Source of the DNA: Sesamum alatum
Lineage: Eukaryota; Streptophyta; Magnoliopsida; Lamiales; Pedaliaceae
Length of the DNA: 64,000 nt
Direction of reading: 5' to 3'
Assembly (NCBI GenBank): GCA_034509735.1
Contig: JACGWO010000005.1
Location: 9,627,692-9,691,691, forward strand
Part shown: positions 24,901 through 36,245 of the stretch, one piece after another
Layout of the letters: every line of letters starts with the position of its first letter
Numbering within the stretch: position 1 is the stretch's first letter
Translations under genes and position numbers: made by a program
The notes under the pieces: generated by a model
Seen by the model: only the letters and a program-made list of their open reading frames with translations
Database searches by the model: none
What the model was told of the DNA's origin: nothing

Positions 24901-26377
24901 ATGATAATTAATTATATATGTAAGTTTATTTTTTAATATTTTTCGAGGACATTGATATATATATATATATATAATGTGAGTCTTTTACTTGTTTCATTAA
25001 TTTGAAGTTATGTCCTTATAAAAGATTAATAATAGGTACAAAATCTCTCTAAATAGAAAAAAATGACATTGCCTTCGATCGGCCCCTAAACTTTGAAGAA
25101 AATAAAGGGTCATATTGTCATTTTTAAAAAAAATTTATTATGGGGATTTTCTATTTATTATTAATCGTTGTTTCCGTAATTGATATCAAAACATTAATCA
25201 CAACTAAAAATTATAATAAATATTTTGACATACGTAAAATCTAATGAATGTTAATTAACTATGGTCAAAATTTAATATTTTTACATCGATTTTATTTGAG
25301 GATAACAGATAATATTTATTTGTCATAACAACAATTTATATATAATATAATCCATTCTTTTGAATGGTTGTGTTCTTGAAAAGCGGGGTATTAGTTAATT
25401 TTTCTTCTTCATTCCAAATTGGTATTTTACTGTAATTTGTATCTATACGCTGCTAATGAAAATTCGCATCAATTGTATATACGAATTTTTAATATCGATA
25501 GCATATACATATATGTAACAAGAATACAATTAGATAAAATATTAATTTGAAATAAAAATTCAGACTATATAATTATGTATATAATTTCTAATTAGTTTTT
25601 TTTTATGATTATCTAATTAGTTTATTATGGTCATTGACAATGTTTTCAATCTCTCTCAATCGTCCCAGCTGTGTAAGTAGATTGAAAGAATTTAAGAAAG
25701 AGTGGATTACGGGAATTAATTTGGTTCATACAAAAATAAATAAATAAAGGAAATTGATCAAAGGTAGTTCTACCAGATTGAGACAACTGATGACAGCATC
25801 CAACAACTACACGGGAAATTTAATGTATTGTGTTGCTGTCACTGTGCCCCTATTGACTTGTACTTGGGGCTACCATACTAAATGCTGGCACCAACCTAGT
25901 TAGGGCAAGATTAGCAATAACCTTAATTACGTGGGTGGTGTAGATTTTTAATCACACTTTAATATTTACACTAATGTATGATTAACATATGTGTTTTTCT
26001 TTTTTAAATGAAGTATATGTAGCTAAATTATAAGGATAATTACATGGTCTTTTCCGCAGGTTTTGTGTAACTATACGTAAACCCTTTATGGTTTAAGAAA
26101 TTATATTTAGTACTCATGACATTTGTTTTTGTTTAAAAATTAGATTTATTTGTTAGTCAAAGTTTGCCAAATTTATTGATATTAGCAAAAAGTTGAATGA
26201 AAATTCATAGTTACCTCCTGATTGACTATTTAATGACTTATTGTAGGTCACACCAATATTTTCTGACCAAATTATCCTTATGCTTCTTTGCATGATAATG
26301 CTATGTGAAGAGGTATATTTTCACACTTAAAATGGTAGTTTGGTTAGAAAAAAATTGTTTGACCTGTAATAAGTCAG
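24901..26377. other. Non-coding AT-rich stretch
   Basis: No gene. A (TA)n run is at about 24,955-24,973. The segment 25,205-25,345 resembles 3030-3180 (shared 'tggtcaaaattta', 'aacagataatatt'). The rest shows no recognised structure. Confidence 0.5.
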
Positions 26378-26821
26378 GGTTTAAAATGCATTTTTGGTCT
26401 CATAACTTAAGTTATTTGGCGTTTTGGTCCTTTAATTTTTTAGGATTGTATTTTGGTCCTGTAGCTTTTTAATTTTCATAATTTTAGTCCATTTTTTTTC
26501 CCGGAGTTTACCCTTCTCGCCGAAAAAAATGCGTGTGCCTCAGACATTTTAACTTTGGGGCTTTTGTTCTTATTGGTCCATTTTTAACAACATTTTAACT
26601 TTTTAAAGTAGCATTTTGGTCCTGTATTTTTTTAATTTTCACAATTTCAGTTCTTTTCTCGCCGGAATTCACCCTTCTCGCTGGTGAGGGTGAACTCCAG
26701 CGAACAAAAGAACTAAAATCGCAAAAATTATAAAGATGCGGACCAAAATACTACCATAGAAAGTTAAAGGACAAAAGTGCCAAATGACCTAAGTTACGAG
26801 ACCAAAAATGCATTTAATCCA
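26378..26821. mobile_element. TIR element of the 'tgcatttttggtc' family, 444 bp
   Basis: The left end (ggtttaaaatgcatttttgg) pairs with the right end (ccaaaaatgcatttaatcc). Inner parts also pair, e.g. ggcgttttggtcctttaa with aggacaaaagtgcc. The flanks ataagtcag (26,369-26,377) and ataagtcaa (26,822-26,830) form a 9-bp duplication with one change. Mutator-like, non-coding. It is related in end sequence to 42,491-42,825. Confidence 0.75.
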
Positions 26822-27452
26822 TAAGTCAATTATAAGTCAAATCAACGGTAAATAAGAATTTTCATTCTTCTTTTTTTTTTTTTGCTAATATTAGCAAATT
26901 TCGTGAATTTTGACTAATTGATGATCGATTTAATTGTTAGACGAAAACAAACGCCAGGAATACCAAATATAATTTTTCAAACTATAAGAATTTACGTGTA
27001 CTTACACCAAACCTTAGTAAAAAACGATGTAATAATCCTTAAATTACATTATAGCTTAAATATGTGTCCGAATACAATACATGTGTGGGTATATATATAA
27101 CATCATCGTGTGACTTAAAGTGTATTTACAATGCTACCCAACCACGAGTTTTGGTAAATTGGATTTTTCAATTTAAATTGTATTGCATTTTTTATTTCAT
27201 TTAATACCACAATTTTTGTGTTCATCACTATTATATATTAATTGAATAAAAATTGCGATAATATTTAAAATTAAAAAATTCAAACCAACTTTTGACGGCC
27301 GAATTTAATGTGGACTTGCATGATTATCCATGAGTGTTCATACTGTTAATTTGAGTAACATTCAAGAAAACATATATACTTTGGTTATGTACTTTTGAAA
27401 TTGAGTTTTCGAGTGTGTTGCATTTCTACACGGAAACCCTAAACACTCATCA
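26822..27452. other. Non-coding stretch
   Basis: Nothing supported. The frame 26,918-27,100 has no family likeness. Confidence 0.5.
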
Positions 27453-27713
27453 TCTATACTAATATATAAAGAAAAGACATTTTTTATTCAATTGGCGATT
27501 TATGATGCCGTGATACCAATTTTTTAGTTATGACAATAGTACCCTTAAAGTTAGTTATCTTTTCTTTCTTTGTTTGTTTCTTTCTTTTTTTTAAATGTAA
27601 TGTGTCGGTTTATATATATATATATATATATATTTCTTATTTGCATTTACAATCATTTAAAGTGTGCAATATTATTTTATATGCACGCAGGGACGGCGTG
27701 CCACGACGGCTAG
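27453..27713 (+). mobile_element. Helitron, non-autonomous, 261 bp, clear ends
   Basis: Starts TCTATACTAATATATAAAG right after an A. It ends with hairpin GCACGC-agggacg-GCGTGC, then cacgacggCTAG, right before a T. These are the Helitron terminal features: 5' TC, 3' hairpin about 10 bp before CTRR, and A|T insertion. A (TA)n run fills part of the interior (about 27,612-27,634). The overlapping frame 27,530-27,796 encodes only Tyr-Ile repeats from the microsatellite. Confidence 0.8.

Positions 27714-27741
<28 letters not shown>
27714..27741. repeat. (TA)n microsatellite at the Helitron 3' border
   Basis: Alternating TA run between the Helitron end and the next MITE. Confidence 0.95.
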
Positions 27742-27745
<4 letters not shown>

Positions 27746-28165
27746 AAATTACAACCACCTCTCCTAAACTTTTTCATAATTACAAATACTCCCTAGCTGT
27801 TTGAAAAATTAAAAATACCCCTTGAGATTTGTAATGTTTAACCAAAGGCCTGAAATTGACTATTTTGCCATTGCATTTTTAGTTAAAATTGTAGAAAAAT
27901 CAACCGAGCAAATTACATTATTACTCCTCTATGGGAAAAAAAATTTAAGAAACATCTCCCTGCGCATTATTATCCAAAAAAATTCAAAATTTTTAAGAAT
28001 AATTCAGTTTGCATAGGAGCTTTTGATCAGTTCATCTATAAAAATGGATGAAATTGATTATTTATTAGACGATTACAAACCTTAGGAGGGTATGTATAAT
28101 TTTTTAAATAACGAGGAGGTATATATAATTTTGCCAAACCTAAAAAAAAATAACTGTAATTACCC
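27742..28165. mobile_element. Mutator-like MITE, opposite orientation to 6448
   Basis: The ends ttgtaaattacaaccacctc and taactgtaattaccc form the family TIR. The inner phrase ccaaaggcctgaaattgact lies near the left side here and near the right side in the 6448 copy, so this one is inverted. No target duplication is visible because the left flank is a microsatellite. Confidence 0.75.
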
Positions 28166-28549
28166 AGTTGTTCTATAAAAAGTTGATTTGACATTAGTAC
28201 TTTAATTTATTAATTTTCACGAATTCAGGACTTTAGCTTTAGAATTCTCGATTTTATACACCACATGATTTGGATGTGAGAAAATCTGGCGAGTTTTGAA
28301 AATTCTGTGAGAAAAAGCCCTCGATCTATAAGATTGATAAATTGATGGACTGATTGCACAATTAATTTTTCACAGAACTAAAATTGCCAAATTCAATATA
28401 TACAAGACGGTATATGAATCTTACAATAATTGATTTTTAATAAATTGAGCTTGTGATATGAATAAATATCTCTAACTTTTGTAGTAAAAAAAAAAAATAT
28501 ATTAACCACATATATATATATACCAGACACCATATTGTGTTAAATGTAT
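28166..28549. other. Non-coding stretch
   Basis: No gene or clear element. Short inverted phrases (tgacattagtactttaa; ctcgatctataagattg) may be an old TIR remnant. Confidence 0.4.
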
Positions 28550-28793
28550 GGGTAAATTAGATTGACATCCCTGAAGTTAGGTCAAATTACACAAACAACT
28601 CCTGCATTTTATATAATTAGAGTTACCATATATATATTTTTCAGGCGGTGTTTGTTTAAGTTTTTGCCTTTAAATAGTAGTAATAGTCGTAATTACAACT
28701 ATAACTGCAGGGAGTGGAACTGTAATTTTACAAAAAAACAAGAAATATTTATATATTTTGATTTAATATTAAATATGTCAATGTAATTTACCC
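28550..28793. mobile_element. Mutator-like MITE, 244 bp, perfect 9-bp duplication
   Basis: Starts gggtaaattagattgacatc and ends tgtcaatgtaatttaccc. The flanks are identical, taaatgtat (28,541-28,549 and 28,794-28,802). It belongs to the short subfamily with 5927 and 31583. Confidence 0.85.
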
Positions 28794-29159
28794 TAAATGT
28801 ATTTTACTTGGAACAATGTCAAAGTTTCCATTAAATGAATATACTTATTATGGAAGCTGCACCAAAGATTTCATGCTGTGATGTGGAATTTCCAAAAGAA
28901 AACATGCTCTTCATTAAAGTCTTTCGCATTTCTTTTTAGTGCAATTCAAATTCAAAATGAATATTTGGTTTATTTGCAGAGGTATGTGGGACCCCTGCTA
29001 AGTTTGCAAAAATAAATTTCTACGAAATTATCTTATGAAGTAATATATATTTTTTCTTTTTGCTTCAATTTTTTGTGTCTATTTCTTGGCTCATTTTTGT
29101 AATACAAGGGCGTCTCCCTTAATTGGGAACTATTTTTTTTTTTCTTTTTTTTTTTTTTT
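28794..29159. other. Non-coding stretch
   Basis: Nothing recognised; it ends in a T-rich run (29,131-29,159). Confidence 0.5.
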
Positions 29160-30269
29160 GGGTAAAATGCATACTCCCCTGACGTATGAGGTCATTTGTA
29201 CTTTCCCCTCCAACTTTATCTGTTTATATTTTTTCTACTCAATCTTTTAATTTTGTTGCACTTTACACTTTTCGATAAATAATAATAGGAATATTCCGTT
29301 CGCGTGTGTTCACGCGCCTGAGGGTGAGTTTGGGTTGGGTATAAGAGTTAAACGCAAACACCTCCCTAAAGTATGGGGTCAGTTGCACTTGGTCAGCCAA
29401 CCATTTCTCTCAAAAAAAATAAAATATATTATAAAAAAGAAAAAAAATGGAGGAGAATTCTAGAAAAAAGGAGGAAAAGTTCCAGAAAATTCAATGCCTC
29501 ATCTATAGATAAACAACTTCACATTACAAGACAAAATATAATATTAGCGCCCACAGAAATACACATATTTGCACTGATGGTGGCGCCGAAAGAAATACAT
29601 ACAAATTTTCTTTTCTTTTTTGGGTTTGATTTTTCCTCTTTTTATATAAGATGAGTGTATTTGGTACTGTTGTGAAGCTGCATTGTTTCGTGATTTTTTC
29701 ATCTGAGTTGTTGGAGTTCAATTTCTTCATTCGGGTCGGTGAGTTTTCTTGTTTTATCACTTAGTTTTTTTCCTATCTTTCTCATGTTCTGCTGATTTTG
29801 TAGTTGTATTGAAATTTATTGTTTGTGAATCGAAGGTTAAAGTCCTTTTATTTAGGTTCAACACGCATGATGTTGCAGAAAGTTATTTGCTTTTTGATTT
29901 GATTTTGGCTTGTAATCTGAACTTATTTATATCCAGATCAGACATTGAATTTTTTGAATTTTTTAAATACTTTTTAATTAATTTTGATTTTATTTTAAAA
30001 TGTTGGGGGACAAAGTGCGAATAACTTCATACGTTGTGGGGTGGGGGGGGGGGGGGGGGGCTTGCATTTAACCTTATATTACCCAACCTGAAATCAGTCT
30101 CAAGTGCGTTGAATACACGCAGACGGAATATTTCAATATTATTTCCCGAAAAGTGCAAAGTGCAACAAAATCAAAAGATTGGATGGGGAAGTGTAATAAA
30201 AAATAAATAAATTGGGGAACAAATTGCAAATGATTCCATACGTTGGGGGAGGGGTTTTTCCTTTTTCCC
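29160..30269. mobile_element. TIR element, 1.1 kb, with doubled terminal motifs
   Basis: The left arm (gggtaaaatgcatactcccc, from 29,160) pairs with the right arm (ggaggggtttttcctttttccc, ending 30,269); the arms are about 240 bp. Inside each arm the terminal motif recurs: gcaaacacctccctaaagta at about 29,354 pairs with the block around 30,015-30,070. No target duplication was found. The middle is AT-rich without a transposase. Confidence 0.65.
30043..30060. repeat. G homopolymer, 18 bp
   Basis: Unbroken G run inside the right arm of the TIR element; its length may be uncertain in sequencing. Confidence 0.9.
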
Positions 30270-31133
30270 GACAAAGGTAATGCATGCATGTAGTGAATAT
30301 TAGATTTTAGTAAATATCATAGTTGGTAATTTAAATTTGTGTTTGAAATCACTTTAATAGTTCATTGATAGGGTCAGACCCAGTTAATAAGTATTTTAGG
30401 CCCAAAATGATTTAGCCCATTTTGAGTTTATTTAACTATTTTTTTTAAAGCCCAACCCTTATGGCTGTTTCTAGTTGTTTTTAAGAAATGGATGAGATTC
30501 ACCTATCCCTTAATACAACGGATGGGATGTATTCGTGAGCCTATTTAATCAGGTTGTATGAATGGAAAAGAAGAAGAAAATTTTAGAAATATTCTAGGTT
30601 CCTTCCTCTATTTCGGGAGTGATCTCCCTGCTCGAATCGGGATACCCATCCTCTAATTTATGTTCGTATCATTCAGCCTCACAGGAGCATTCCTAAACTT
30701 TAAATTTTGTTTCAAATTAGTCATGCTGACCACTTTCAGTGAAAATCTTGCCGAAATTTGAGGGTTTTTATTTTTGTTTTTTTTTTTCACTTCAATTTCT
30801 TAAATTCTAGAAAATATCATATTGGTCCTTATTTTGAACGGAAAGAATATTATAGCTTCCCCACCAACTGCTGGTGTTCTTTTTTTTTTTTTTTTTGGGT
30901 TGTCGATGCTGATTTAGGGATTGCTCTTTTTGTGGCCAATAACATATTAATTAATAGAATTTAAAGAAACATTGAAAGTAAGAAAATGGATGTTGTTATA
31001 TATCTTTGAGGAAGTATCACAAAATTAAGGTGCTCCTCGAGCAATGCAAATTTCATCCATAATTTTCACAATAAAAAACTAAAATGAAAAATAATAAAGA
31101 AACATTTTATCCCATTACAACTGTCATTTTTTT
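30270..31133. other. Non-coding with a fragment of the long-TIR family
   Basis: About 30,676-30,860 resembles part of the 14,429 element TIR (aaactttaaattttgtttca, then ccgaaatttgag). No gene is seen. Confidence 0.5.
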
Positions 31134-31477
31134 TAGAGAAATTACAATTTACGTCCCATAACTTACTTTATTTATGATTTTGATCCCATTGTTTTACAAC
31201 TCAACAAATTTAGTCCCATAAATAAAAAAAATTTACAATTTACGTCTCATTAACACTTTTCGTTAAATTATTAACAGAAAGTGCACATGCCATACACATG
31301 CTCCTTTAACTTTGTTTCTTAAGTTAATGGTCCATCCGTTAACAATTTAACGAAAAATATTGATGGGACGTAGATTGCAACTTTTTTGGACATATGATCA
31401 AATTTACTAAATCATAAAACAATAAGACCAAAATCACAAATAAAATAAATTATGACACATAAATTACAATTTTCCCA
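31134..31477. mobile_element. TIR MITE, 344 bp
   Basis: The ends tagagaaattacaatttacg and acataaattacaattttccca pair, and inner phrases (gattttgatcccattgtttt; aaaacaataagaccaaaatc) continue the pairing. Both flanks read tcattttttt, a 10-bp duplication that is partly homopolymer. Mutator-like by analogy. Confidence 0.6.
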
Positions 31478-31582
31478 TCATTTTTTTCTTACTGACATTT
31501 TTTCAGAACCAAGAGCACTGTAGTTTTATCAAATTGCCACAATAACATGTAACAACTGTCATTTTTTCTTACTTTAAATTAA

Positions 31583-31841
31583 GTGTAAATTACAGTGACA
31601 CCCCATGAGGTTGGGTCCAATTACACAAACACTCACTGTCTTTTACGAAATTATAGCTACACCCCCGGAGGTTGTAATTGTATTACAACTACACTCCCCA
31701 CTCAAAGGCAAAACTTATACTAATACTCCCTGAAAAACATTACACTAACACCCCTCAGGGGGTGTAGCTGTAATTTTGCAAAACACAGGGGCTGTTTGTG
31801 TAATGGGACCTAACCTCATGGGGTGTTAATGTAATTTATCC
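31583..31841. mobile_element. Mutator-like MITE, 259 bp, perfect 9-bp duplication
   Basis: Starts gtgtaaattacagtgacacc and ends ggtgttaatgtaatttatcc. The pairing continues over most of each half (cccatgaggttgggtccaat with its complement). The flanks are identical, ttaaattaa (31,574-31,582 and 31,842-31,850). Confidence 0.9.
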
Positions 31842-31859
31842 TTAAATTAACTTTAATTG

Positions 31860-32038
31860 GGAAAATTCTTATTCGGATCAGGTTTGGCCGAATCAAACCA
31901 ATCATAGAGTAAGTATGATATACTTGCCATTTGATTGGTCAGTTTCCCTGAACTGTACACCAATCACACAACAAGTGTGTTGCACTTGCCATATGATTAA
32001 TTCAGGTTTGGCCGAACCAGATTCGGGCTAAAATTTCC
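31860..32038. mobile_element. Small TIR element, 179 bp
   Basis: The left ggaaaattcttattcggatc and the right agattcgggctaaaatttcc pair, and the inner halves also pair (gccatttgattgg with ccaatcacacaac). The 9-bp flanks ctttaattg and ttttaatcg match at 7 of 9 positions. Confidence 0.5.
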
Positions 32039-32243
32039 CTTTTAATCGTACTGTGGAGGGAATGACATCTACTCTCTACTCATCTCCTGAAAAATTCCCG
32101 TCATTCATTCTTTACAATTTGTTCTCCACTGTGAAATAATTCCCCATGGTAAGTAGTTGGATATAACCCAAGTCAGACAAGCTCCCTGGCAGCAGAGAAG
32201 CATGTAGTCATCCTCATCTACATCCTCCATCTCAATCAATTCA

Positions 32244-32246
<3 letters not shown>

Positions 32247-32282
<36 letters not shown>
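32247..32282. repeat. (AT)n microsatellite
   Basis: Alternating AT run of about 34 bp. Confidence 0.95.
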
Positions 32283-32284
<2 letters not shown>

Positions 32285-32348
32285 TTCGCCAATTTTGATT
32301 GGAACTATCCGACGAGCCTGTTTCTCAAAGTTGAAACATTTCAAATTG
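32285..32348 (-). pseudogene. 3' half of a LINE split by the Gypsy insertion
   Basis: Read on the - strand across the target site (42,150 down to 42,190, then 32,348 down), the join gives KGGLGICNLKCFNFEKQA. This is the conserved 'GGLGxxNL' box found after the RT domain of plant L1-type LINEs. Sequence below about 32,285 shows no further LINE likeness before the microsatellite. Confidence 0.7.
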
Positions 32349-32844
32349 TGATCCGGGTCGCCACTCAATCACCTGGGACCTACTTAGTTTGGGTACCCTC
32401 AAGCTCGATCTCATTAGCTTCCGGACTAACTTGAGAAGAAACAAGCACGTGAGACTAGCCGGGAGGGTTCCCGGCGTAGACACTCCGATGCTTAAGTCAG
32501 ATCCTGGTCGAGATGGATGGTCGATAATATGATGATTAGCACTGGTCGAATATTAATAGAATAACTTACCTCAAATGCGATGGGTCAGGCTTATTTATAG
32601 CACCAAATGTCCGTACCTCCATGGTCCACGTGGCCTCATCTCTTTAGTCTGACAAGTTTTAGCATCAAAGGTCCATTTTTGAACACCTGGTCTTTAGCAC
32701 CAACTGGATCGTTAATCCAGGTCGGGTCGCACGACCCAACCCATATAGCTTGTGCGCGGGTCTGGTGCTCCTTTTACAGCTTGGGGCCCAATTTTAGGGG
32801 TGTTTTTAGTCATTTTATCATTTAATCGGGTTGTACCCACATCA
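32349..32844 (-). mobile_element. Left LTR (3' LTR of the - strand Gypsy element), 496 bp
   Basis: On the + strand it runs from TGATCCGGGTCGCC to GTACCCACATCA, so on the - strand TGATGTGGG to CCGGATCA. It matches 41,669-42,149 with about two dozen base changes and one about 15-bp indel by eye. The target duplication AATTG lies at 32,344-32,348. Adjacent on the right (about 32,845-32,862) is a - strand polypurine tract, gaagaagtgggggac. Confidence 0.95.
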
Positions 32845-33128
32845 TTAGTCCCCCACTTCTTCCAGTGTAAGTTAAATACGCTAGAAGAAGTCGAACAGTC
32901 GCGTCGCTAGATGCCCCTTTTCTGGAACCGTCGGATCCTTCCACGTGTCGACATCGCATCCCTTCTTAGCGGGCTCGCTTTACGATGTTGACCGCCATAT
33001 ATAGGGGGTCCATTTTACCCAATGCGCAAACTTCTCTCGCCTGGTGTCTTTCGATCTCGCATACGTAGACGCTCTCTAGTCGCCGATCCTTAAGGTACTC
33101 TGCAACCAACCCTCTTTTACTTATTACC

Positions 33129-35564
33129 ATGTCTTCCCATATTAGTTCATCTGAGTCGAGGTCGGGGTCGAGGGCTAACTCTGGAACTGAATCCGACTCT
33201 CGGTTGGGTTCGAGTTCCGGGTCCTCCTCCTCGGGCTCGACTGCGACCTCCCCTCACTCAAAAGAGGTGGTCGATGAAGCTACTTCACCCTCACATATTC
33301 CAATCCCGGTTGCCCGTACTGAGGCTGGCCCTTCTCATATTTCTTCTTCACCCCCTCAAGCCGTGACTTCGACCATCCCTTTATATAACCAAAACTTTAA
33401 TGTAAATGCTCCTTCTGACAATAATGTGGTCCCATCTCTCGATCGCGTAGATTCTGATGAGGTGCCTACCCTTGAGGGTTACATGGCTATGATGGCCGCC
33501 AATCCTTGGGCCGGCATAATAAGCACACTAAAACAACCCATTCATAAAATAAAGGATAAGTATTATATACCCCACGACTATGAGGTGTTAGTCCCCCTCT
33601 TGTTCATTTGGATGCCGGCCTTCGCTTTCCTTTAGCACCACCAATAGTTGATATTCTCACCCATTTAGATATATGTCCGGTGCAATTGTCTCCTAATACC
33701 ATAAGTATTATAATCATTTTTGTCATCATGATGCGATATCATAATTTCGAGCCCAGCTTTGATAATCTTTGGTCGCTGTATTCCTTTTCCGTTTCTGCTC
33801 AATCCAGCGAGCGGGTTTCTATTACCTCTTCGCTCGACCCGATTGTAAATATCTTGATAAACTTCGATCCAACATTGGTCCCTGGAAAGAGCGTTTTATC
33901 TTAATTCGACCACCTCCAGGCCAAACTTGGCCTTTTCGATGTGATTGGCGTCTTACTAAACTTGAACCCGAGCCTCAAGATGGGGGGTTGGAGGGTGACC
34001 AGATAAATGCTATAACTTCCGAGACTTACGATTCGAAAAAACTTCTATCAGAGGAAGTCTTGAAGCTAGCTGGCCTCTCTCCAGCACCCCTGCGAGTGCA
34101 AGGTTCTTTAGGTGATTTAAGAACTTATCATTTTCTTCTTCCATGCATCCCTTCTTCTGTATTTATGATCTGAATATTTTTTCTTTTTAGAGGAAGCAGT
34201 GATGAACGCACGTCTCGCTGAGATTGCTCGCAATTTGCGAAGAAGGGGCTCTCCGGCGGTCATGGTCGCTCCTCAGGCGATCGTGGAGGTCGCATCTCCT
34301 GAAATTGATCCTCAAAGCGAGCAATCTGATCGTTTACCTGATCTGGTCGAGGCCGAAGTCGAGGTTGGAGCACGTGTGGAACCACCAGCCATCGTCACCC
34401 CCGGTGCTCGCCGGGCTATTGAGATCGCTTCTAGCGGCTCCAAAGAGGTAAGTGGTGAAGTTGCCAGGATCGAAGGTGAGCCGAGCAAGTCAAAGAAGCG
34501 CAAGCGCAAGGATAAACGCCGGGGCAAGGAGAAGAGTTCCAGCAAATCAAGCAAGCGATCGAGTAAACGAGCGGAAAGGCGCGCAACCAAGGACGCGGCT
34601 GAAGAAGAAGAGAACACCATGCAATTCCAGGAACAAGTCACTTGGTGGAAGCAAGCTCGTGAATACTTCAAGACTTCGAGCAGCCGGGTCGCGGAGATGG
34701 ATGGGGAGTAGCTGAACCCTGATTGGGCAATTTCTGCTCGCAGCTCCGTACTGCGTACCTTGGTAGGGCAAGATTCCTTCGAGCTGTACAAGACATGTTG
34801 CCTCGACCGCGATCAAATTTTGTTGGCCCAAAGTGCTCATACTCGGGTCGAAGAGCATCTTGCTTATGTTCTGATGCAGGTAGACTGCCGAATTTTCTTG
34901 TACTGCCATTTATTTCTCTGTATCTCTTCTTACCTTTTTATAAATTTCAGGCCTCAGCTTTTGGCCATATTTGGCCCTGAAGTGTTCGATGTTCCGAAAT
35001 GATAAAGCAGATGTTGAGAAGAAAATACGCGAACTCGAACAGAGCCTGGAGAGTACGAAGGCCGCTGAAAAAGAGGCTTTGGAGGCCAAGGTTGCTGCAG
35101 ATGCCCAGGTCGCTGCTCTAGGACGCCAATTATCCGCGACCATCAAGGAGGGAAAAAAATAAGTTGCTGCTACCTTAGAGCAGGGATGCACTGACGGCTT
35201 TTCGGCCGGTCGCCTCGCTGGGAAAACTGAGGGCATCATCGAGGGTCGAGAGACCTTTCTTCAATCGGACGATTATAAGCAGTCTCTTGTCAATGCTCGT
35301 CTTTAGGGTGCACGAGATTTTCTTAAATCTCCTATCTTTAAAACGGCGGTCGATGTTCAATCTGCCCAATTTCTTAATGATGGGTTCGACAAGTGTATCG
35401 CCCAAGTTGTGCATCTTTAGGGCTTTGTCGAGGGATTCGACCAATCACGCCTTGATTCCTCATTAGATGGCCAGCTTCAACCTTATCCTAATGAGGCTGC
35501 TTCTGATCCCAGCGGAGAGGACGAGTTTGCGAGCCTGATCGATGAAATAGGCTATGTTCCCTAG
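33129..35564 (+). pseudogene. Antisense extra gene of the Tat element ('putative gypsy type transposon' family)
   Basis: It runs opposite to gag-pol, between integrase and the 3' LTR. The N-terminal part is Ser-rich (MSSHISSSESRSGSRANS). Then come the boxes DAGLRFPLAPPIVDIL, CPVQLSPNTI and GPWKERFILIRPPPG..WPFRCDW, which I recognise as the plant family called 'putative gypsy type transposon' (Transposase_28). A Lys/Arg-rich stretch (SKSKKRKRKDKRRGKEKSS) and a C-terminal coiled coil (about 34,990-35,160) follow. Frameshifts lie near 33,605 and 33,780, and in-frame TAG stops at about 35,303 and 35,417 (each in ctttagggY, probably from CAG). A likely intron ends ttctttttag at 34,190. Function unknown; the family recurs in this place in Tat elements. 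Confidence 0.7.
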
Positions 35565-36245
35565 GTTTTAGTCGTGCTCGTTTTTTGTTCTGGATGTTAA
35601 TGCTGAATTACATTATGGTGTCGCCTGGTCGTCTGTAATATATACCCCCTTTTTGTCGGGTGATCTGGCGACTACCAATACTTTGTAATTGATCCTGCTC
35701 GTCGTTTATGAAGCGTCTTTCAACAGTCTTTTAAAATTGTGCCTTGTTTCAATTGCGTTTATGCGAGTTATTAATTTGATTGTGTGATGTTTAAGCAAGC
35801 CCATTTCTTCATCGCTTGGTCGCGCGTGCTTTGCTTTATGCGACCTTTTTCAGGTTGCATGTTTAGTTGGAATTTTGATCAAGAGCTTTACTGTGACCTT
35901 TTTCAGGTCGCTTATGTCACCTTTCTCAGGTCGCATTTTATGCTTTGTGCATGGAATGAACTTTTTACGAGAAAAGATGGCCTTTCACAGGCTCTGAATT
36001 TAAATGGCGAAATAGCGTCTAAGTACACGGTGATCTTTCTCAGATTGTTACAAATTTTTAGCGACCGAACAAAAGGAAAAAGAGATCTTTCACAGATCGT
36101 ACATTGGCGTGATCTTTTACAGATCAATTATGATCTTTCACAGATCATTGTTCTTCCACCGGTCGCATATTAGTCTTTGTGTTCTTCTGCCTTTTGATAA
36201 GCAAAAATTTTTAGGGCCTTTCACAGGCTAGTCGAGGTTTTCGTT
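35565..36245. other. Gypsy non-coding region with a cluster of short hairpins
   Basis: It lies between the antisense gene and the integrase end. From 35,840 to 36,229 it holds nine short hairpins with a near-constant loop (TTTYWCA or TTTTTCA) and a changing stem: GACC/GGTT at 35,842, GACC/GGTC at 35,895, CACC/GGTC at 35,918, GGCC/GGCT at 35,979, GATC/GATT at 36,032, GATC/GATC at 36,084, 36,111 and 36,132, GGCC/GGCT at 36,215. The role is unknown. Confidence 0.75.

Noticed and set aside
27530..27796. 88-aa frame with Tyr-Ile repeats
   Set aside because: Translation of (TA)n microsatellites inside and beside a Helitron.
30043..30060. G18 run as a G-quadruplex regulatory element
   Set aside because: It is a single homopolymer in a TIR arm, far from any gene; more likely slippage.
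32105..32368. 87-aa - strand frame
   Set aside because: It runs from the Gypsy LTR through a LINE fragment into a microsatellite; a chance fusion.
34199..34909. Several overlapping frames on both strands in the Gypsy 3' region
   Set aside because: Only the + strand set makes a continuous protein likeness with the antisense gene; the others are shadows.
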